From an uncultured Eubacteriales bacterium (GTDB lineage Bacteria; Bacillota; Clostridia; Oscillospirales; Acutalibacteraceae): 39,821 bases of DNA. The DNA lies in NCBI GenBank assembly GCA_934561055.1, contig CAKTFN010000013.1, positions 1-39,821 of the forward strand. Direction: 5' to 3'. Positions 14,662 to 23,393 of this stretch are shown in pieces. The notes under the pieces were generated by a model. It was not told the DNA's origin, did no database searches, and was given only the letters and a program-made list of their open reading frames with translations. Positions within the stretch are counted from its first letter, which is position 1. Each line of letters begins with the position of its first letter. The position numbers and the translations under genes were made by a program.

Positions 14662-15764
14662 AAATTCTCTTTTTGGTCAATCATGAGGTTACGCTTTATT
14701 ATTTCCGCCTTGAGCTTTTGAAAGCACTCATTGATGAGGGCAATGAAGTTTTGATTTCGATGCCGAGAGCCGGGCACGCCGAAACGTTTGAAAAAATGGG
14801 CTGCAAGATTCTTGACACACCGATAACTCAGTACGGAATGAATCCGCTCAAAGAGCTGAAACTCATCAAAAAATATAAGAAGGCAATTGAAAGTTTTTCG
14901 CCGGATATTATTCTTACTTACACAATAAAGCCGGCGCTTTACGGCGGAATTGCCGCTACGGCGAAAAACGTTCCGTATATTTCGACAATTACCGGTCTCG
15001 GAGCGGCGTTTGAAAAAGGAAAGCTTTTTTCTTCGGTTATCGCTCTGTGGTACAGGTTTTCAACGAGAAAAATTTCTTGCATCTTCTTTCAGAACGAAGA
15101 ACACTCGAAAAAGTTTTCCTCGCTTAAAATTGCGCCCGGAAAGCACAGACTTGTTTCCGGTTCGGGAGTGAACCTTGAAAAGCACAGGTTTGAAGAATAT
15201 CCGCAAGAGGACGGAACAAACCTCCTTTTTATCGGAAGAATGATGAGAGACAAGGGTATTTTTGAACTTTGCGAAGCGGTGGAAAAGCTTTCAAAAAAGT
15301 ATAAGCTTTCGCTTGACATCATCGGTTGGTGCGAAAAGGAGTGCGAAGAACTCAAAAATTCCTTTGAAGAGGGCGGAGCGATTCGTTATCTCGGCTGGCA
15401 GGAGGACGTTCATTCATTCGTCAAAAAGTGTCATGCCGTAATATTGCCTTCCTATCATGAGGGTATGGCGAACGGTCTTCTTGAGGCCGAGGCCGGCGGA
15501 AGACCCGTTCTTGCAAGCGATATCCCCGGTTGCCGTGAAACGTTTGACGACGGAGTTACGGGCTTCGGCTTTGAAGTGAAAAACGAGAAGAGCCTTGAAT
15601 CGGCAATTGAAAAATTCTGCCTTTTAAGCAATGCCGAAAGGGCTGCGATGGGAAAGGCCGCAAGAAAAAAGGTTGAAAACGAATTTGACCGAAAAAACGT
15701 TGTCAAAGCATATCTTGATGCGATTCATGAATTCGGAGGACAGAAAAATGAGCAGCCTTTATGA
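14658..15764 (+). CDS. GT4-type glycosyltransferase, probably adding the second sugar
   Basis: A 368-residue retaining glycosyltransferase of the GT-B/GT4 type. It has the N-terminal acceptor domain (ILFLVNHEVTLYYFRLELL), then LLFIGRMMRDKGIFELCEAV, the donor-binding IIGWCEKE, and SYHEGMANGLLEAEAGGRPVLASDIPGCRE, with the E-x7-E motif as EGMANGLLE. It is close in style to PglA-like enzymes that extend undecaprenyl-linked HexNAc. It is coupled to the initiating transferase by an ATGA overlap, and overlaps the start of the next gene by 17 bases. The precise donor is unknown; UDP-HexNAc or HexNAcA is plausible from the neighbouring enzymes. Confidence 0.86.
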   Translation: MKILFLVNHEVTLYYFRLELLKALIDEGNEVLISMPRAGHAETFEKMGCKILDTPITQYGMNPLKELKLIKKYKKAIESFSPDIILTYTIKPALYGGIAATAKNVPYISTITGLGAAFEKGKLFSSVIALWYRFSTRKISCIFFQNEEHSKKFSSLKIAPGKHRLVSGSGVNLEKHRFEEYPQEDGTNLLFIGRMMRDKGIFELCEAVEKLSKKYKLSLDIIGWCEKECEELKNSFEEGGAIRYLGWQEDVHSFVKKCHAVILPSYHEGMANGLLEAEAGGRPVLASDIPGCRETFDDGVTGFGFEVKNEKSLESAIEKFCLLSNAERAAMGKAARKKVENEFDRKNVVKAYLDAIHEFGGQKNEQPL

Positions 15765-17061
15765 AAAAATAATTGAAAGAAAAGAAAAAATCTCACTTGT
15801 CGGTCTCGGCTATGTCGGAATGCCGATTGCCGTTGCGTTCGCCGAAAAAGCGGACGTAATCGGTTTTGATTTGAACAGGGAAAAAATCGAAACATACAAA
15901 AGCGGAATCGACCCGACGAAAGAAGTCGGAGACGAAGCAATCAAAAAAACAACCGTTGAATTCACTTCGGACGAAAAAAAGCTCAAGGAAGCAAAGTTTC
16001 ACATCGTTGCCGTTCCGACTCCTGTCAACACCGATCATACGCCCGACCTTCGTCCCGTTGAATCGGCGAGCGAAATTGTCGGAAGAAATCTCACAAAGGG
16101 GAGCGTTGTCGTTTACGAATCAACGGTATATCCCGGAGTGACGGAGGACGTTTGCGTTCCGATTCTCGAAAAGGAGTCCGGTCTTAAATGCGGAACCGAT
16201 TTCAAAGTCGGCTACAGCCCCGAAAGAATCAATCCGGGCGACAAAGTTCACCGCCTTGAAACGATTGTAAAAATCGTTTCGGGTATGGACGAAGAAACGC
16301 TTGAAACCGTTGCGAAAATTTATTCCCTTGTTGCGCTTGCCGGCGTACATAAGGCCGAAAGCATCAAGGTTGCCGAAGCGGCAAAGGTTATTGAAAACAG
16401 CCAGCGTGACATCAACATCGCTTTCATGAACGAGCTTTCGATAATATTTCATAAGCTCGGGATCGACACAAAGTCGGTTCTTGAAGCGGCGGGAACAAAG
16501 TGGAACTTTTTGAAGTTTGCTCCCGGTCTTGTCGGCGGTCACTGCATCGGCGTTGACCCTTACTATCTCACATACAAAGCGGAAGAAATCGGCTATCACA
16601 GTGAGGTTATCCTTTCCGGAAGAAGAATCAACGATTCAATGGGTCGGTACGTCACGGAATCACTCATAAAAACCATGGCGAAAAGCGGCGTTCCGATAAG
16701 CGGCGCAAAGGTTGCCGTTCTCGGCCTGACTTTCAAAGAAAACTGTCCCGACACGAGAAACACGAGGGTGACAGACATTATCGAAGAGCTTCGCGAATAC
16801 GGAATCGAGCCGATTATTTGCGACGGCGTTGCGGACAAAAACAGCGCAAAGCACGAATACGGAATTGAGCTTACCCCGCTCGAAAACGTAAAGGAGTGCG
16901 ACGCGGTTATTCTTGCCGTTGCCCATGACGAATTCAAAAAGCTTTCGACAAAGGATTTTGACGCACTTTATAAAAACGAAAAGAAAATTTTGTTCGACGT
17001 GAAAGGTATTCTTGACAAAAAGACCTTTGAAAACGCCGGATATAAATACTGGAGACTTTGA
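15748..17061 (+). CDS. UDP-N-acetylhexosamine 6-dehydrogenase (TviB/WbpA/WbpO-like)
   Basis: A 437-residue nucleotide-sugar dehydrogenase. The ATG at 15748 follows GGAGGA by 7 bases and lies inside the end of the preceding gene. The NAD motif GLGYVGMPIAVAF, the Thr/Pro region AVPTPVNTDHTPDL, YESTVYPGVTED and the catalytic segment VGGHCIGVDPYYLTYKA (active-site Cys, VDPYY) fit the UDP-HexNAc branch rather than UDP-glucose dehydrogenase. It oxidises the C6 alcohol of UDP-GlcNAc or UDP-GalNAc in two NAD-dependent steps to the uronic acid. With the following epimerase it mirrors the TviB-TviC pair of Vi antigen synthesis, predicting GalNAcA-type acidic residues. Confidence 0.9.
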   Translation: MSSLYEKIIERKEKISLVGLGYVGMPIAVAFAEKADVIGFDLNREKIETYKSGIDPTKEVGDEAIKKTTVEFTSDEKKLKEAKFHIVAVPTPVNTDHTPDLRPVESASEIVGRNLTKGSVVVYESTVYPGVTEDVCVPILEKESGLKCGTDFKVGYSPERINPGDKVHRLETIVKIVSGMDEETLETVAKIYSLVALAGVHKAESIKVAEAAKVIENSQRDINIAFMNELSIIFHKLGIDTKSVLEAAGTKWNFLKFAPGLVGGHCIGVDPYYLTYKAEEIGYHSEVILSGRRINDSMGRYVTESLIKTMAKSGVPISGAKVAVLGLTFKENCPDTRNTRVTDIIEELREYGIEPIICDGVADKNSAKHEYGIELTPLENVKECDAVILAVAHDEFKKLSTKDFDALYKNEKKILFDVKGILDKKTFENAGYKYWRL

Positions 17062-17062
17062 G

Positions 17063-18037
17063 ATGGGATACGCTGAAATAAACTTCCCGAAAGACACTGT
17101 TTTTCTTGTCACGGGGGGAGCGGGCTTTATCGGTTCAAACCTTTGCGAAGCAATACTTAAAAAAGGTTGCCGTGTCCGCTGCCTTGACAATCTTTCAACC
17201 GGAAAACAGGAAAACGTTGATCTTTTTCTTGACAACAAAAACTATACTTTCATCAAAGGCGACATTACCGACCTTGAAACGTGCATGAAGGCCTGCGAAG
17301 GCGTTGATTATGTACTCAATCAAGCCGCATGGGGCAGCGTACCCAGAAGCATCGAAATGCCGCTTTACTATGAGCAGGTGAACATCAAAGGTACGCTCAA
17401 CATGATGGAGGCCGCACGGCAGAACAAAGTCAAACGCTTTGTTTATGCTTCAAGCTCCTCCGTTTACGGAGACGAGCCGACCCTTCCGAAAAAAGAGGGC
17501 AGGGAGGGAAACCTCCTTTCGCCTTATGCGCTGACGAAGCACGTTTGCGAGCTTTACGCAAAGCAGTATTCAATGCATTACGGTCTTGAAACAATCGGAC
17601 TTCGGTATTTCAACGTTTTCGGAAAAAGGCAGGATCCGAACGGAGCGTATGCGGCGGTCATTCCGAAGTTTATCAAACAGCTTCTCGCCGGAGAACGCCC
17701 GACAATCAACGGCGACGGAAGGCAGAGCCGAGACTTCACATACGTTGAAAACGTCATTGAAGCAAACCTCAAGGCCTGCGTTGCAAAAAAAGAAGCCGTC
17801 GGCGAAGCGTTCAACGTCGCTTTCGGCGGAAGGGAATTTCTTATTGATATTTACTACATTTTGACAAAGGCGCTCTCAGTCAGCGTTGAACCGATTTTCG
17901 GTCCCGACAGAGCCGGAGACATCAAACACTCAAACGCAGACATTTCAAAGGCAAGGGCGCTTTTGGGCTATGACCCGTCATACAGCTTTGAAAGCGGAAT
18001 AAAGCTTGCAATCGAGTGGTACAGGGAGAATCTTTAA
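17063..18037 (+). CDS. UDP-N-acetylhexosamine(uronate) 4-epimerase (TviC/WbpP-like)
   Basis: A 324-residue extended short-chain dehydrogenase. The ATG at 17063 comes one base after the previous stop, with GGAG upstream. Motifs are VTGGAGFIGSNL (NAD binding), the Ser of SSSSVYGDEPTLPKKE, SPYALTKHVCE (YxxxK), and RYFNVFGKRQDPNGAYAAV. RQDPNGAYAAVIP is the pattern of UDP-GlcNAc/GalNAc or GlcNAcA/GalNAcA epimerases. It interconverts gluco and galacto forms through a transient 4-keto intermediate. Adjacency to the 6-dehydrogenase suggests the pair supplies UDP-GalNAcA. The stop overlaps the next start (TAATG). Confidence 0.9.
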   Translation: MGYAEINFPKDTVFLVTGGAGFIGSNLCEAILKKGCRVRCLDNLSTGKQENVDLFLDNKNYTFIKGDITDLETCMKACEGVDYVLNQAAWGSVPRSIEMPLYYEQVNIKGTLNMMEAARQNKVKRFVYASSSSVYGDEPTLPKKEGREGNLLSPYALTKHVCELYAKQYSMHYGLETIGLRYFNVFGKRQDPNGAYAAVIPKFIKQLLAGERPTINGDGRQSRDFTYVENVIEANLKACVAKKEAVGEAFNVAFGGREFLIDIYYILTKALSVSVEPIFGPDRAGDIKHSNADISKARALLGYDPSYSFESGIKLAIEWYRENL

Positions 18038-18924
18038 TGGTTGATTTTTATAAAAAAATTTTCAAAGACAGAGAAAAAAGGCTGAAGCTTGTCCGCCTGC
18101 TTTCCTTCATTCCGGACGAGCCGTACATTAAGCTTGTGTTCCGAATCAAAAGCGGGAAAAAATTAAATTTGAAAAATCCGCAGACGTTCAACGAAAAGCT
18201 CAATTGGCTCAAGATTCATAACAGAAGGGAAGAATACACCGACCTTGTTGACAAACTGAAAGTGAGGAAGTACATCACCGAAAAGCTTTCGGCGGATTAC
18301 CTTTTTCCGCTCCTCGGAGAATGGGACAGCTTTGATGAAATTGATTTTGATTCTTTGCCCGATTCGTTTGTTTTAAAGTGCAACCATGACTCCGGAAGTG
18401 TAAAAATAATCAAAGACAAGGAAAAAGCAGACAAGGAAGAGCTTTCGAGGTTCTTTAAGGGCAGACTTTCAATAAATCCGTTCTGCCTCGGAAGGGAGTA
18501 CCCGTATAAAAACGTGAAACCGAAAATCATTGCCGAAAAGCTTATGGAAAGCAGCGACGGAAAGGGCATAAGAGATTATAAATTCTTCTGCTTTGACGGT
18601 GAACCGAAAATGATGTTTGTGGCTTCCGACAGGGACACCGACGTTAAGTTTGACTTTTTCGACATGAACTTTAATCATCTTGATATATATAACACTCATC
18701 CGAACGCCGAAACCGTTCCCGAAAAGCCGAAAAACTTTGAAAAAATGAAGGAGCTTTGCCCTGTTTTGACGAAGGGAATTCCGTTTGTAAGGCTTGACCT
18801 TTACGAGATTGATTCAAAGATTTATTTCGGGGAGTTTACGTTCTTTCACTGCGGAGGCTTTTATGAGTTCTTCCCCGACGAGTGGAACAAAAAGCTCGGA
18901 GACTTGATTGAAATTTCAATTTGA
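18037..18924 (+). CDS. TupA-like ATP-grasp glycan-modifying protein
   Basis: A 295-residue protein of the ATPgrasp_TupA family (PF14305). Family features are the N-terminal LNLKNPQTFNEKLNWLKI block, DKLKVRKYITEKLS, FVLKCNHDSGSVKII and FVRLDLYEIDSKIYFGEFTFFHCGGF, with the ATP-grasp metal ligands in RLDLY and GEFTF. TupA takes part in teichuronopeptide synthesis. Relatives occur in many capsule loci, where they may join amino-acid or sugar groups. The ribosome site AGGGAG lies in the end of the epimerase gene. Directly after the stop there is a broken glycosyltransferase stub, so its original neighbour has been lost. Confidence 0.8.
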   Translation: MVDFYKKIFKDREKRLKLVRLLSFIPDEPYIKLVFRIKSGKKLNLKNPQTFNEKLNWLKIHNRREEYTDLVDKLKVRKYITEKLSADYLFPLLGEWDSFDEIDFDSLPDSFVLKCNHDSGSVKIIKDKEKADKEELSRFFKGRLSINPFCLGREYPYKNVKPKIIAEKLMESSDGKGIRDYKFFCFDGEPKMMFVASDRDTDVKFDFFDMNFNHLDIYNTHPNAETVPEKPKNFEKMKELCPVLTKGIPFVRLDLYEIDSKIYFGEFTFFHCGGFYEFFPDEWNKKLGDLIEISI

Positions 18925-18942
18925 TTTATAAAGGTGAAATTT

Positions 18943-19077
18943 ATGGAGCCGATAAGAATACTTCATGTTGCGACCTCGTTTGGTCGGGGCTGACTTGAGA
19001 ATATGCTGATGAATTTTTATTTCCACCGTGTTTCGGATATATCGGAAGATTCGAGTGGAAATATCGACTTGTTATAA
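18943..19077 (+). pseudogene. Decayed N-terminus of a GT4 glycosyltransferase
   Basis: An ATG at 18943 with an intact AAAGGTGA ribosome site starts MEPIRILHVATSFGRG. It hits an in-frame TGA at 18991-18993, then continues LENMLMNFY before homology fades and a TAA follows at 19075. With Gly (GGA) in place of the TGA it would read GRGGLENMLMNFY, the standard opening of EpsF-like GT4 enzymes. The intact gene at 20253 opens in the same style (MEDPIRVLCVFGT, then GGAETMCMNLY). The remaining 300 or so codons are absent, so this is a stub left by deletion or cassette replacement. Confidence 0.75.
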
Positions 19078-19109
19078 ACAATTTTCTAAAGTGAAGTAAG
19101 GAAAACCAA

Positions 19110-20252
19110 ATGATCGAATCTATAATGAAAAAAAATTACCGCAAGCTGATTAAAAGAACAGAAAAAAGACCTGAAAAAATCAGCCTTTTTAAAACAAGAA
19201 TTGCGGAAAACTTTGCGATAATCCGGAAACGCAGGTTTTATAAAAACATAAATTGGACAAAAAAGCAACAAGCCGAATTCAATTCTTTTTGGATTTCGGT
19301 TTACGGAAAGAAAATCTCCGATAAATGGAACAGATTGTATGAGTCTTTTAACGGTATATATCGCGTGGATTATATTCCGGAAAAACTTTATTCGCTCGAA
19401 ATTGAACCGGCATTTAACGATTATGTATATTCAAGAGTTTTTGAAGATAAGTCAGTTCTTGAAACGGTTTGCAGCGGTTGCGGCGTAACTTTTCCGGAAA
19501 CGGTTTGCGTTTTCGGCGGTAAAAGGTTTTATGATAATAACCGCAGTCCAATAACGGAATGTGAAGCAATAAAACTTCTTGAATATGCCGATGATGTTGT
19601 TTTGAAGCCGTCTGTCGGAGGAAGCTCCGGAAAGGGAATTCTTTTTATTAAGAGTTTTTCTTCACTTTCTGCCGAAGAAAAGAAAAGTGCAATTGAGAAC
19701 GCCGGAGAAGATTTTATTGCGCAAAAAAGGTTGAAAATTTCTCCTGTATATTCAGCCTTTAACCCTTCGTCTGTAAATACCGTGCGGGTAATCACCTATA
19801 TTATCGGCGGAAAAGTTTTTCATGTTCCGCTTGTACTCAGAATGGGCAGAGACGGAAAGAACGTTGATAATATTCATTCGGGCGGTATTTCTGTTGGTAT
19901 CAATGATGACGGAACGCTTTTAAAAGATGCTTACGAGTTGAACTACGGTGATAAAAAAGCGATATATTTGAAACATCCCGACAGTGAGGTTGTTTTTGAA
20001 GGCTACCGGCTTTCAAAAATCCCCGAGATCATCGAAAGTGCAGAAAAACTTCACGGCCGTTTTCCTCATCTCGGAATAATATCATGGGATTTTACCGTTG
20101 ATGATGAAGATAATATCATTTTGATTGAGGCAAATATTGCCGGCCAGAGCATTTGGTTTCCGCAAATGCTTCATGGAAAAGGAGCTTTCGGTGAAAACAC
20201 AAAAGCTGTTTTCGATGAAATGAAACGCTTGAAAGATCGGCGGAGGTACTAA
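19110..20252 (+). CDS. Sugar-transfer-associated ATP-grasp protein
   Basis: A 380-residue protein of the ATPgrasp_ST type (PF14397). ATP-binding features are DDVVLKPSVGGSSGKGILFI (Gly-rich loop, about residues 165-185), VNTVRVITYI, MGRDGKNVDNIHSGGISVGI and the C-terminal metal ligands in ISWDFTVDDEDNIILIEAN. Family members sit in polysaccharide loci, but their reaction is not established; an amide- or ester-forming ligation on the glycan is a reasonable guess. The start ATG follows TAAGGA. Codon use is visibly richer in A and T than in the genes before and after this region, pointing to a different origin. The stop touches the next start directly. Confidence 0.75.
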   Translation: MIESIMKKNYRKLIKRTEKRPEKISLFKTRIAENFAIIRKRRFYKNINWTKKQQAEFNSFWISVYGKKISDKWNRLYESFNGIYRVDYIPEKLYSLEIEPAFNDYVYSRVFEDKSVLETVCSGCGVTFPETVCVFGGKRFYDNNRSPITECEAIKLLEYADDVVLKPSVGGSSGKGILFIKSFSSLSAEEKKSAIENAGEDFIAQKRLKISPVYSAFNPSSVNTVRVITYIIGGKVFHVPLVLRMGRDGKNVDNIHSGGISVGINDDGTLLKDAYELNYGDKKAIYLKHPDSEVVFEGYRLSKIPEIIESAEKLHGRFPHLGIISWDFTVDDEDNIILIEANIAGQSIWFPQMLHGKGAFGENTKAVFDEMKRLKDRRRY

Positions 20253-21350
20253 ATGGAAGATCCAATCAGAGTCTTATGCGTTTTCGGAACGCTTGATTGC
20301 GGCGGAGCGGAAACAATGTGTATGAATCTTTACAGAAAAATTGACCGAAATAAGGTTCAGTTTGATTTTGTAAAGCATTCCGAGAAAAAGGGTGTTTACG
20401 AGGATGAAATCATTTCTCTCGCAGGAAGAATTTTTGAGGCACCCGATTTAAAAAAGGTCGGTCTTTTTCATTATAAGAAATGGTGGCTGAACCACCTGAT
20501 TGCTCATCCGGAACACATGATAATTCACGGACACTTCTTTACTGTTTCTAAAATTTATTTTTCTGTTGCAAAGTCTCTCGGAAGAATTACCGTCGGACAT
20601 TGTCATTCTGTTAATTTTCGTCACGGACTTAAAGAATCTGCAAGAAGACTGTTTTATAAAGGAACGGAAAAGTATTGTGATTTTTGCCTTGCCTGTTCAG
20701 AGCAGAGCGGTAAGTTCTTCTTTCCGAACCGTGACGTTAAAATAATTAAAAACGGTATTGAAACGGAAAAATATAAATTCAACATTGAAACAGCCGGGGC
20801 TGTCAGAGAAGAATTCGGTTTAAACGGAGATTTTGTTGTCGGTGTTGTCGGAAGCATAACCGAAGTGAAAAATCCGTTTGAAACGATAAGAATTTTTAAA
20901 GAGGTTTTGAAAAGGGAACCGGAAGCAAAATTGTTGTGGCTCGGAACGGGAACGCTCAAAGAGCAACTTGAAGAAAAAATTCGCGAGGAACACTTGGAAG
21001 GTAAGGTTATTCTTGCCGGAATTCGCCTTGATGTGTACAGAGTTTTACAGGCTATGGATTGTTATATAATGCCATCTTTGATGGAAGGTCTTCCTGTTGC
21101 GCTGATTGAGGCGCAGGCGGCATCTCTTCCTTGTTTTTGCAGTGACATTATAACAAAAGAAGCCGATGTGACAGGACTTTGTGAGTATTTGCCACTTAAA
21201 AATGAGGAACTTTGGGCGGAAAGAATTCTTGCCGGAAAAGGAAAAGAAAGAAAAGATATGACAGAGAAAATTGAAGTTGCCGGTTATGACGTTTCAAAGA
21301 ACGCAAGATGTTTTGAACACTTTTATCTTGAGGAGTGTCTTGGAAAATGA
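20253..21350 (+). CDS. GT4-type glycosyltransferase (EpsF-like)
   Basis: A 365-residue GT-B enzyme. It begins IRVLCVFGTLDCGGAETMCM (acceptor-side glycine motif). It continues with GHCHSVNFRHGLK, IIKNGIETEKY, VVGVVGSITEVKNPFETIRI (linker to the donor domain) and MPSLMEGLPVALIEAQAASLP (EGLPVALIE, the E-x7-E motif). It adds a sugar of unknown type to the lipid-linked repeat unit on the cytoplasmic face. GGAGG lies just before the ATG, which directly follows the preceding TAA. Like its upstream neighbour it is relatively AT-rich. It overlaps the next gene by ATGA. Confidence 0.85.
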   Translation: MEDPIRVLCVFGTLDCGGAETMCMNLYRKIDRNKVQFDFVKHSEKKGVYEDEIISLAGRIFEAPDLKKVGLFHYKKWWLNHLIAHPEHMIIHGHFFTVSKIYFSVAKSLGRITVGHCHSVNFRHGLKESARRLFYKGTEKYCDFCLACSEQSGKFFFPNRDVKIIKNGIETEKYKFNIETAGAVREEFGLNGDFVVGVVGSITEVKNPFETIRIFKEVLKREPEAKLLWLGTGTLKEQLEEKIREEHLEGKVILAGIRLDVYRVLQAMDCYIMPSLMEGLPVALIEAQAASLPCFCSDIITKEADVTGLCEYLPLKNEELWAERILAGKGKERKDMTEKIEVAGYDVSKNARCFEHFYLEECLGK

Positions 21351-22228
21351 ACGAACGACTGACAATTTTCACACCGGCTTTTAATCGGGCTCATACTTTG
21401 CCCCGTGCGTTTGAAGCGCTGAAAAAGCAGAGCGACAAGCGTTTTGTTTGGCTCATTGTTGACGACGGCTCAACCGACAATACGAAAGAAGTTGTTGAAG
21501 CCTTTCAAAAAGAAGACTGCGGGTTTGAAATCAAATATGTTTACAAAAAAAACGGCGGAATGCACACGGCGCATAATCTCGCCTATAAAATAATCGAAAC
21601 CGAACTTAACACCTGCATTGATTCGGACGATATGCTCGGAGAGGAAGCGGTCAAAAAAATCCTTGATTTTTGGGATGAAAACGGCTGTGAAAGCTATGCC
21701 GGGATTGTCGGACTTGACAGCGATTTTGACGGGAATGTTCTCGGAAAAGGATTTCCGGAAGGTCTTAAAAAAACAACGCTTTCCGATTATTACGATAACG
21801 GCGGAAGCGGCGACAAAAAGCTTGTTTTGAGAACCGATGTCGTAAAAAAATATCCGCCTTATCCGGAGTATGAAGGTGAAAAACTCGTTCCGCTCGGAAC
21901 GCTTTATACGCTCATTGACCAAGATTATGAGCTTCTTGTTCTTGATGAAAAGCTCTGTCTTGTCGAATACCAGCCGGACGGTTCCGGTGCAAGCATTATT
22001 CGCCAGTACCAACAAAGTCCCAAAGGGTTTTTGTATTCGAGAATTGTGTCGATGAGCAATTCAAAGAACAAAAAGAGAATTATGATGGCGGCAATTCACT
22101 ATGTTTCGTCCTGCATTTTTGCAAAGGAAAAACATTTTTTGAAAAAATCGCCGAAAAAGCTTTTGACAATTCTGATGATACCGTTCGGTGTTCTTCTTAA
22201 TATATATATCAGACTGAAAAACAGATAA
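21347..22228 (+). CDS. GT2-family glycosyltransferase
   Basis: A 293-residue inverting GT-A enzyme. The ATG at 21347 lies in an ATGA overlap with GAGGAG upstream; a GTG at 21335 is less likely. Motifs are LTIFTPAFNRAHTLPRAFEAL, VDDGSTDNTKEVVEAF (nucleotide binding), NGGMHTAHNLA and the metal-binding CIDSDDML (DxD). After the catalytic domain (about 1-200) the C-terminal part is basic and ends with one hydrophobic helix (LLTILMIPFGVLLNIYI), which may tether it to the membrane. It adds one sugar of the repeat unit; donor and linkage are unknown. Confidence 0.88.
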   Translation: MNERLTIFTPAFNRAHTLPRAFEALKKQSDKRFVWLIVDDGSTDNTKEVVEAFQKEDCGFEIKYVYKKNGGMHTAHNLAYKIIETELNTCIDSDDMLGEEAVKKILDFWDENGCESYAGIVGLDSDFDGNVLGKGFPEGLKKTTLSDYYDNGGSGDKKLVLRTDVVKKYPPYPEYEGEKLVPLGTLYTLIDQDYELLVLDEKLCLVEYQPDGSGASIIRQYQQSPKGFLYSRIVSMSNSKNKKRIMMAAIHYVSSCIFAKEKHFLKKSPKKLLTILMIPFGVLLNIYIRLKNR

Positions 22229-22252
22229 GACGTTGAAAGGCGGTGGGAACGT

Positions 22253-23380
22253 ATGGTTGTATATTGGACAATTCTTGCCTGGACAACTTTTGTCGGTCTC
22301 ACCTGGAAAAAATGGTTTATTGTCAGGCGAAAAACGCTTCCCGGCGGAAGAGTTGAAATGCTGCCGACCGTTTTTTCACTCATGATAGCAATGATTCCGT
22401 TGATATTTATTATCGGAATGAGAACGGAGATTGCGGATACTTCGATTTATATTTCGGGTTTTAATGACCACAGCGATATAAGCATGAAGGCGTTTTTTAA
22501 ATCGCTTGTTAATTTTGCTGAAAAAGACCCATGGTTTTCAAGCTTGAAAATTATTGTTAAAAGAATATATCCGAATGCAAACTTCTTTTTTACGGTTATT
22601 GCAACCATGCAGGTGCTGTTTATATGCATAACCGTCGGCAGATATTCCGCAATGCCCGGCGTCAGCTTGTTTTTGCTCATTGCTTCAACCGAAATTGCCT
22701 ACATGTTTAACGGAATGCGTCAGTTCATTGCCGTAACAATGCTTTTTGCAGGATACAAGTTATTGGTTAATAAAAAATATATTCCGTACATTTTGCTTAT
22801 AGCCATTGCGGCACAGTTTCACGGAACGGCATATGTTATGATAATCGGTTTGCTTTTTTCTTTCGTCAAACCCTGGAGCAAGCCAATGTATTTTATTATT
22901 GCGGGTTTGACCGTAACAATGGTTTTCATCGAACCGGTTCTTTCCGGAATGCAAATTTTCTTTGAGGATTCAAACTACCGAAAGGAAATGGCGGCACTGC
23001 TGAATTCCGAGGGCGTAAATATTATCCGAGCCTTCGTTGCCCTCGTTCCGTGCGTACTCGGCTTCTTTTTCAGAAAGAACAAAGCTCTGTTTTCAAAGCG
23101 TGAATATGCGGTTGCTTTTAATATGTCGGTTCTTAATGCGGTTTTTTTCATTGCCGCTTCAATCGTCGGCGGAAATCTCATGGCTCGTTTTGCCGAATAT
23201 TTCACGATTTATCAGCTTCTGACCTATCCGGCGCTTTTCAAATGCTGTTTCAGAGAAGGAAAGGAACGGAATATAATCGTTATTGCTTTCGGCGTTTTGT
23301 ATTGCATATGGTTCTGGTATCAGATGGATGTAAACTGGAAAATTAAATATATCAGTGATGTTCTCGGCTGGTATTTTTAA
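22253..23380 (+). CDS. EpsG-family polysaccharide polymerase (Wzy-like)
   Basis: A 375-residue polytopic membrane protein with about ten hydrophobic segments. GMRTEIADTSIYISGF early in the protein and MFNGMRQFIAVTMLFAGYKLL in the middle are the conserved blocks of the EpsG family (PF14897). FHGTAYVMIIGLL and the C-terminal RFAEYF region also fit. EpsG proteins are thought to link undecaprenyl-bound repeat units outside the membrane, as Wzy does. It is the only polymerase candidate in this locus. The ribosome site AAAGGCGGTGGGA precedes the ATG by a few bases. Confidence 0.85.
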   Translation: MVVYWTILAWTTFVGLTWKKWFIVRRKTLPGGRVEMLPTVFSLMIAMIPLIFIIGMRTEIADTSIYISGFNDHSDISMKAFFKSLVNFAEKDPWFSSLKIIVKRIYPNANFFFTVIATMQVLFICITVGRYSAMPGVSLFLLIASTEIAYMFNGMRQFIAVTMLFAGYKLLVNKKYIPYILLIAIAAQFHGTAYVMIIGLLFSFVKPWSKPMYFIIAGLTVTMVFIEPVLSGMQIFFEDSNYRKEMAALLNSEGVNIIRAFVALVPCVLGFFFRKNKALFSKREYAVAFNMSVLNAVFFIAASIVGGNLMARFAEYFTIYQLLTYPALFKCCFREGKERNIIVIAFGVLYCIWFWYQMDVNWKIKYISDVLGWYF

Positions 23381-23393
23381 AAAGGAGGAAAAA

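Noticed and set aside
21470..22015. Long antisense reading frame of 181 codons inside the GT2 gene
   Set aside because: It is a shadow of a well-supported coding sequence, with no ribosome site or recognisable domain.
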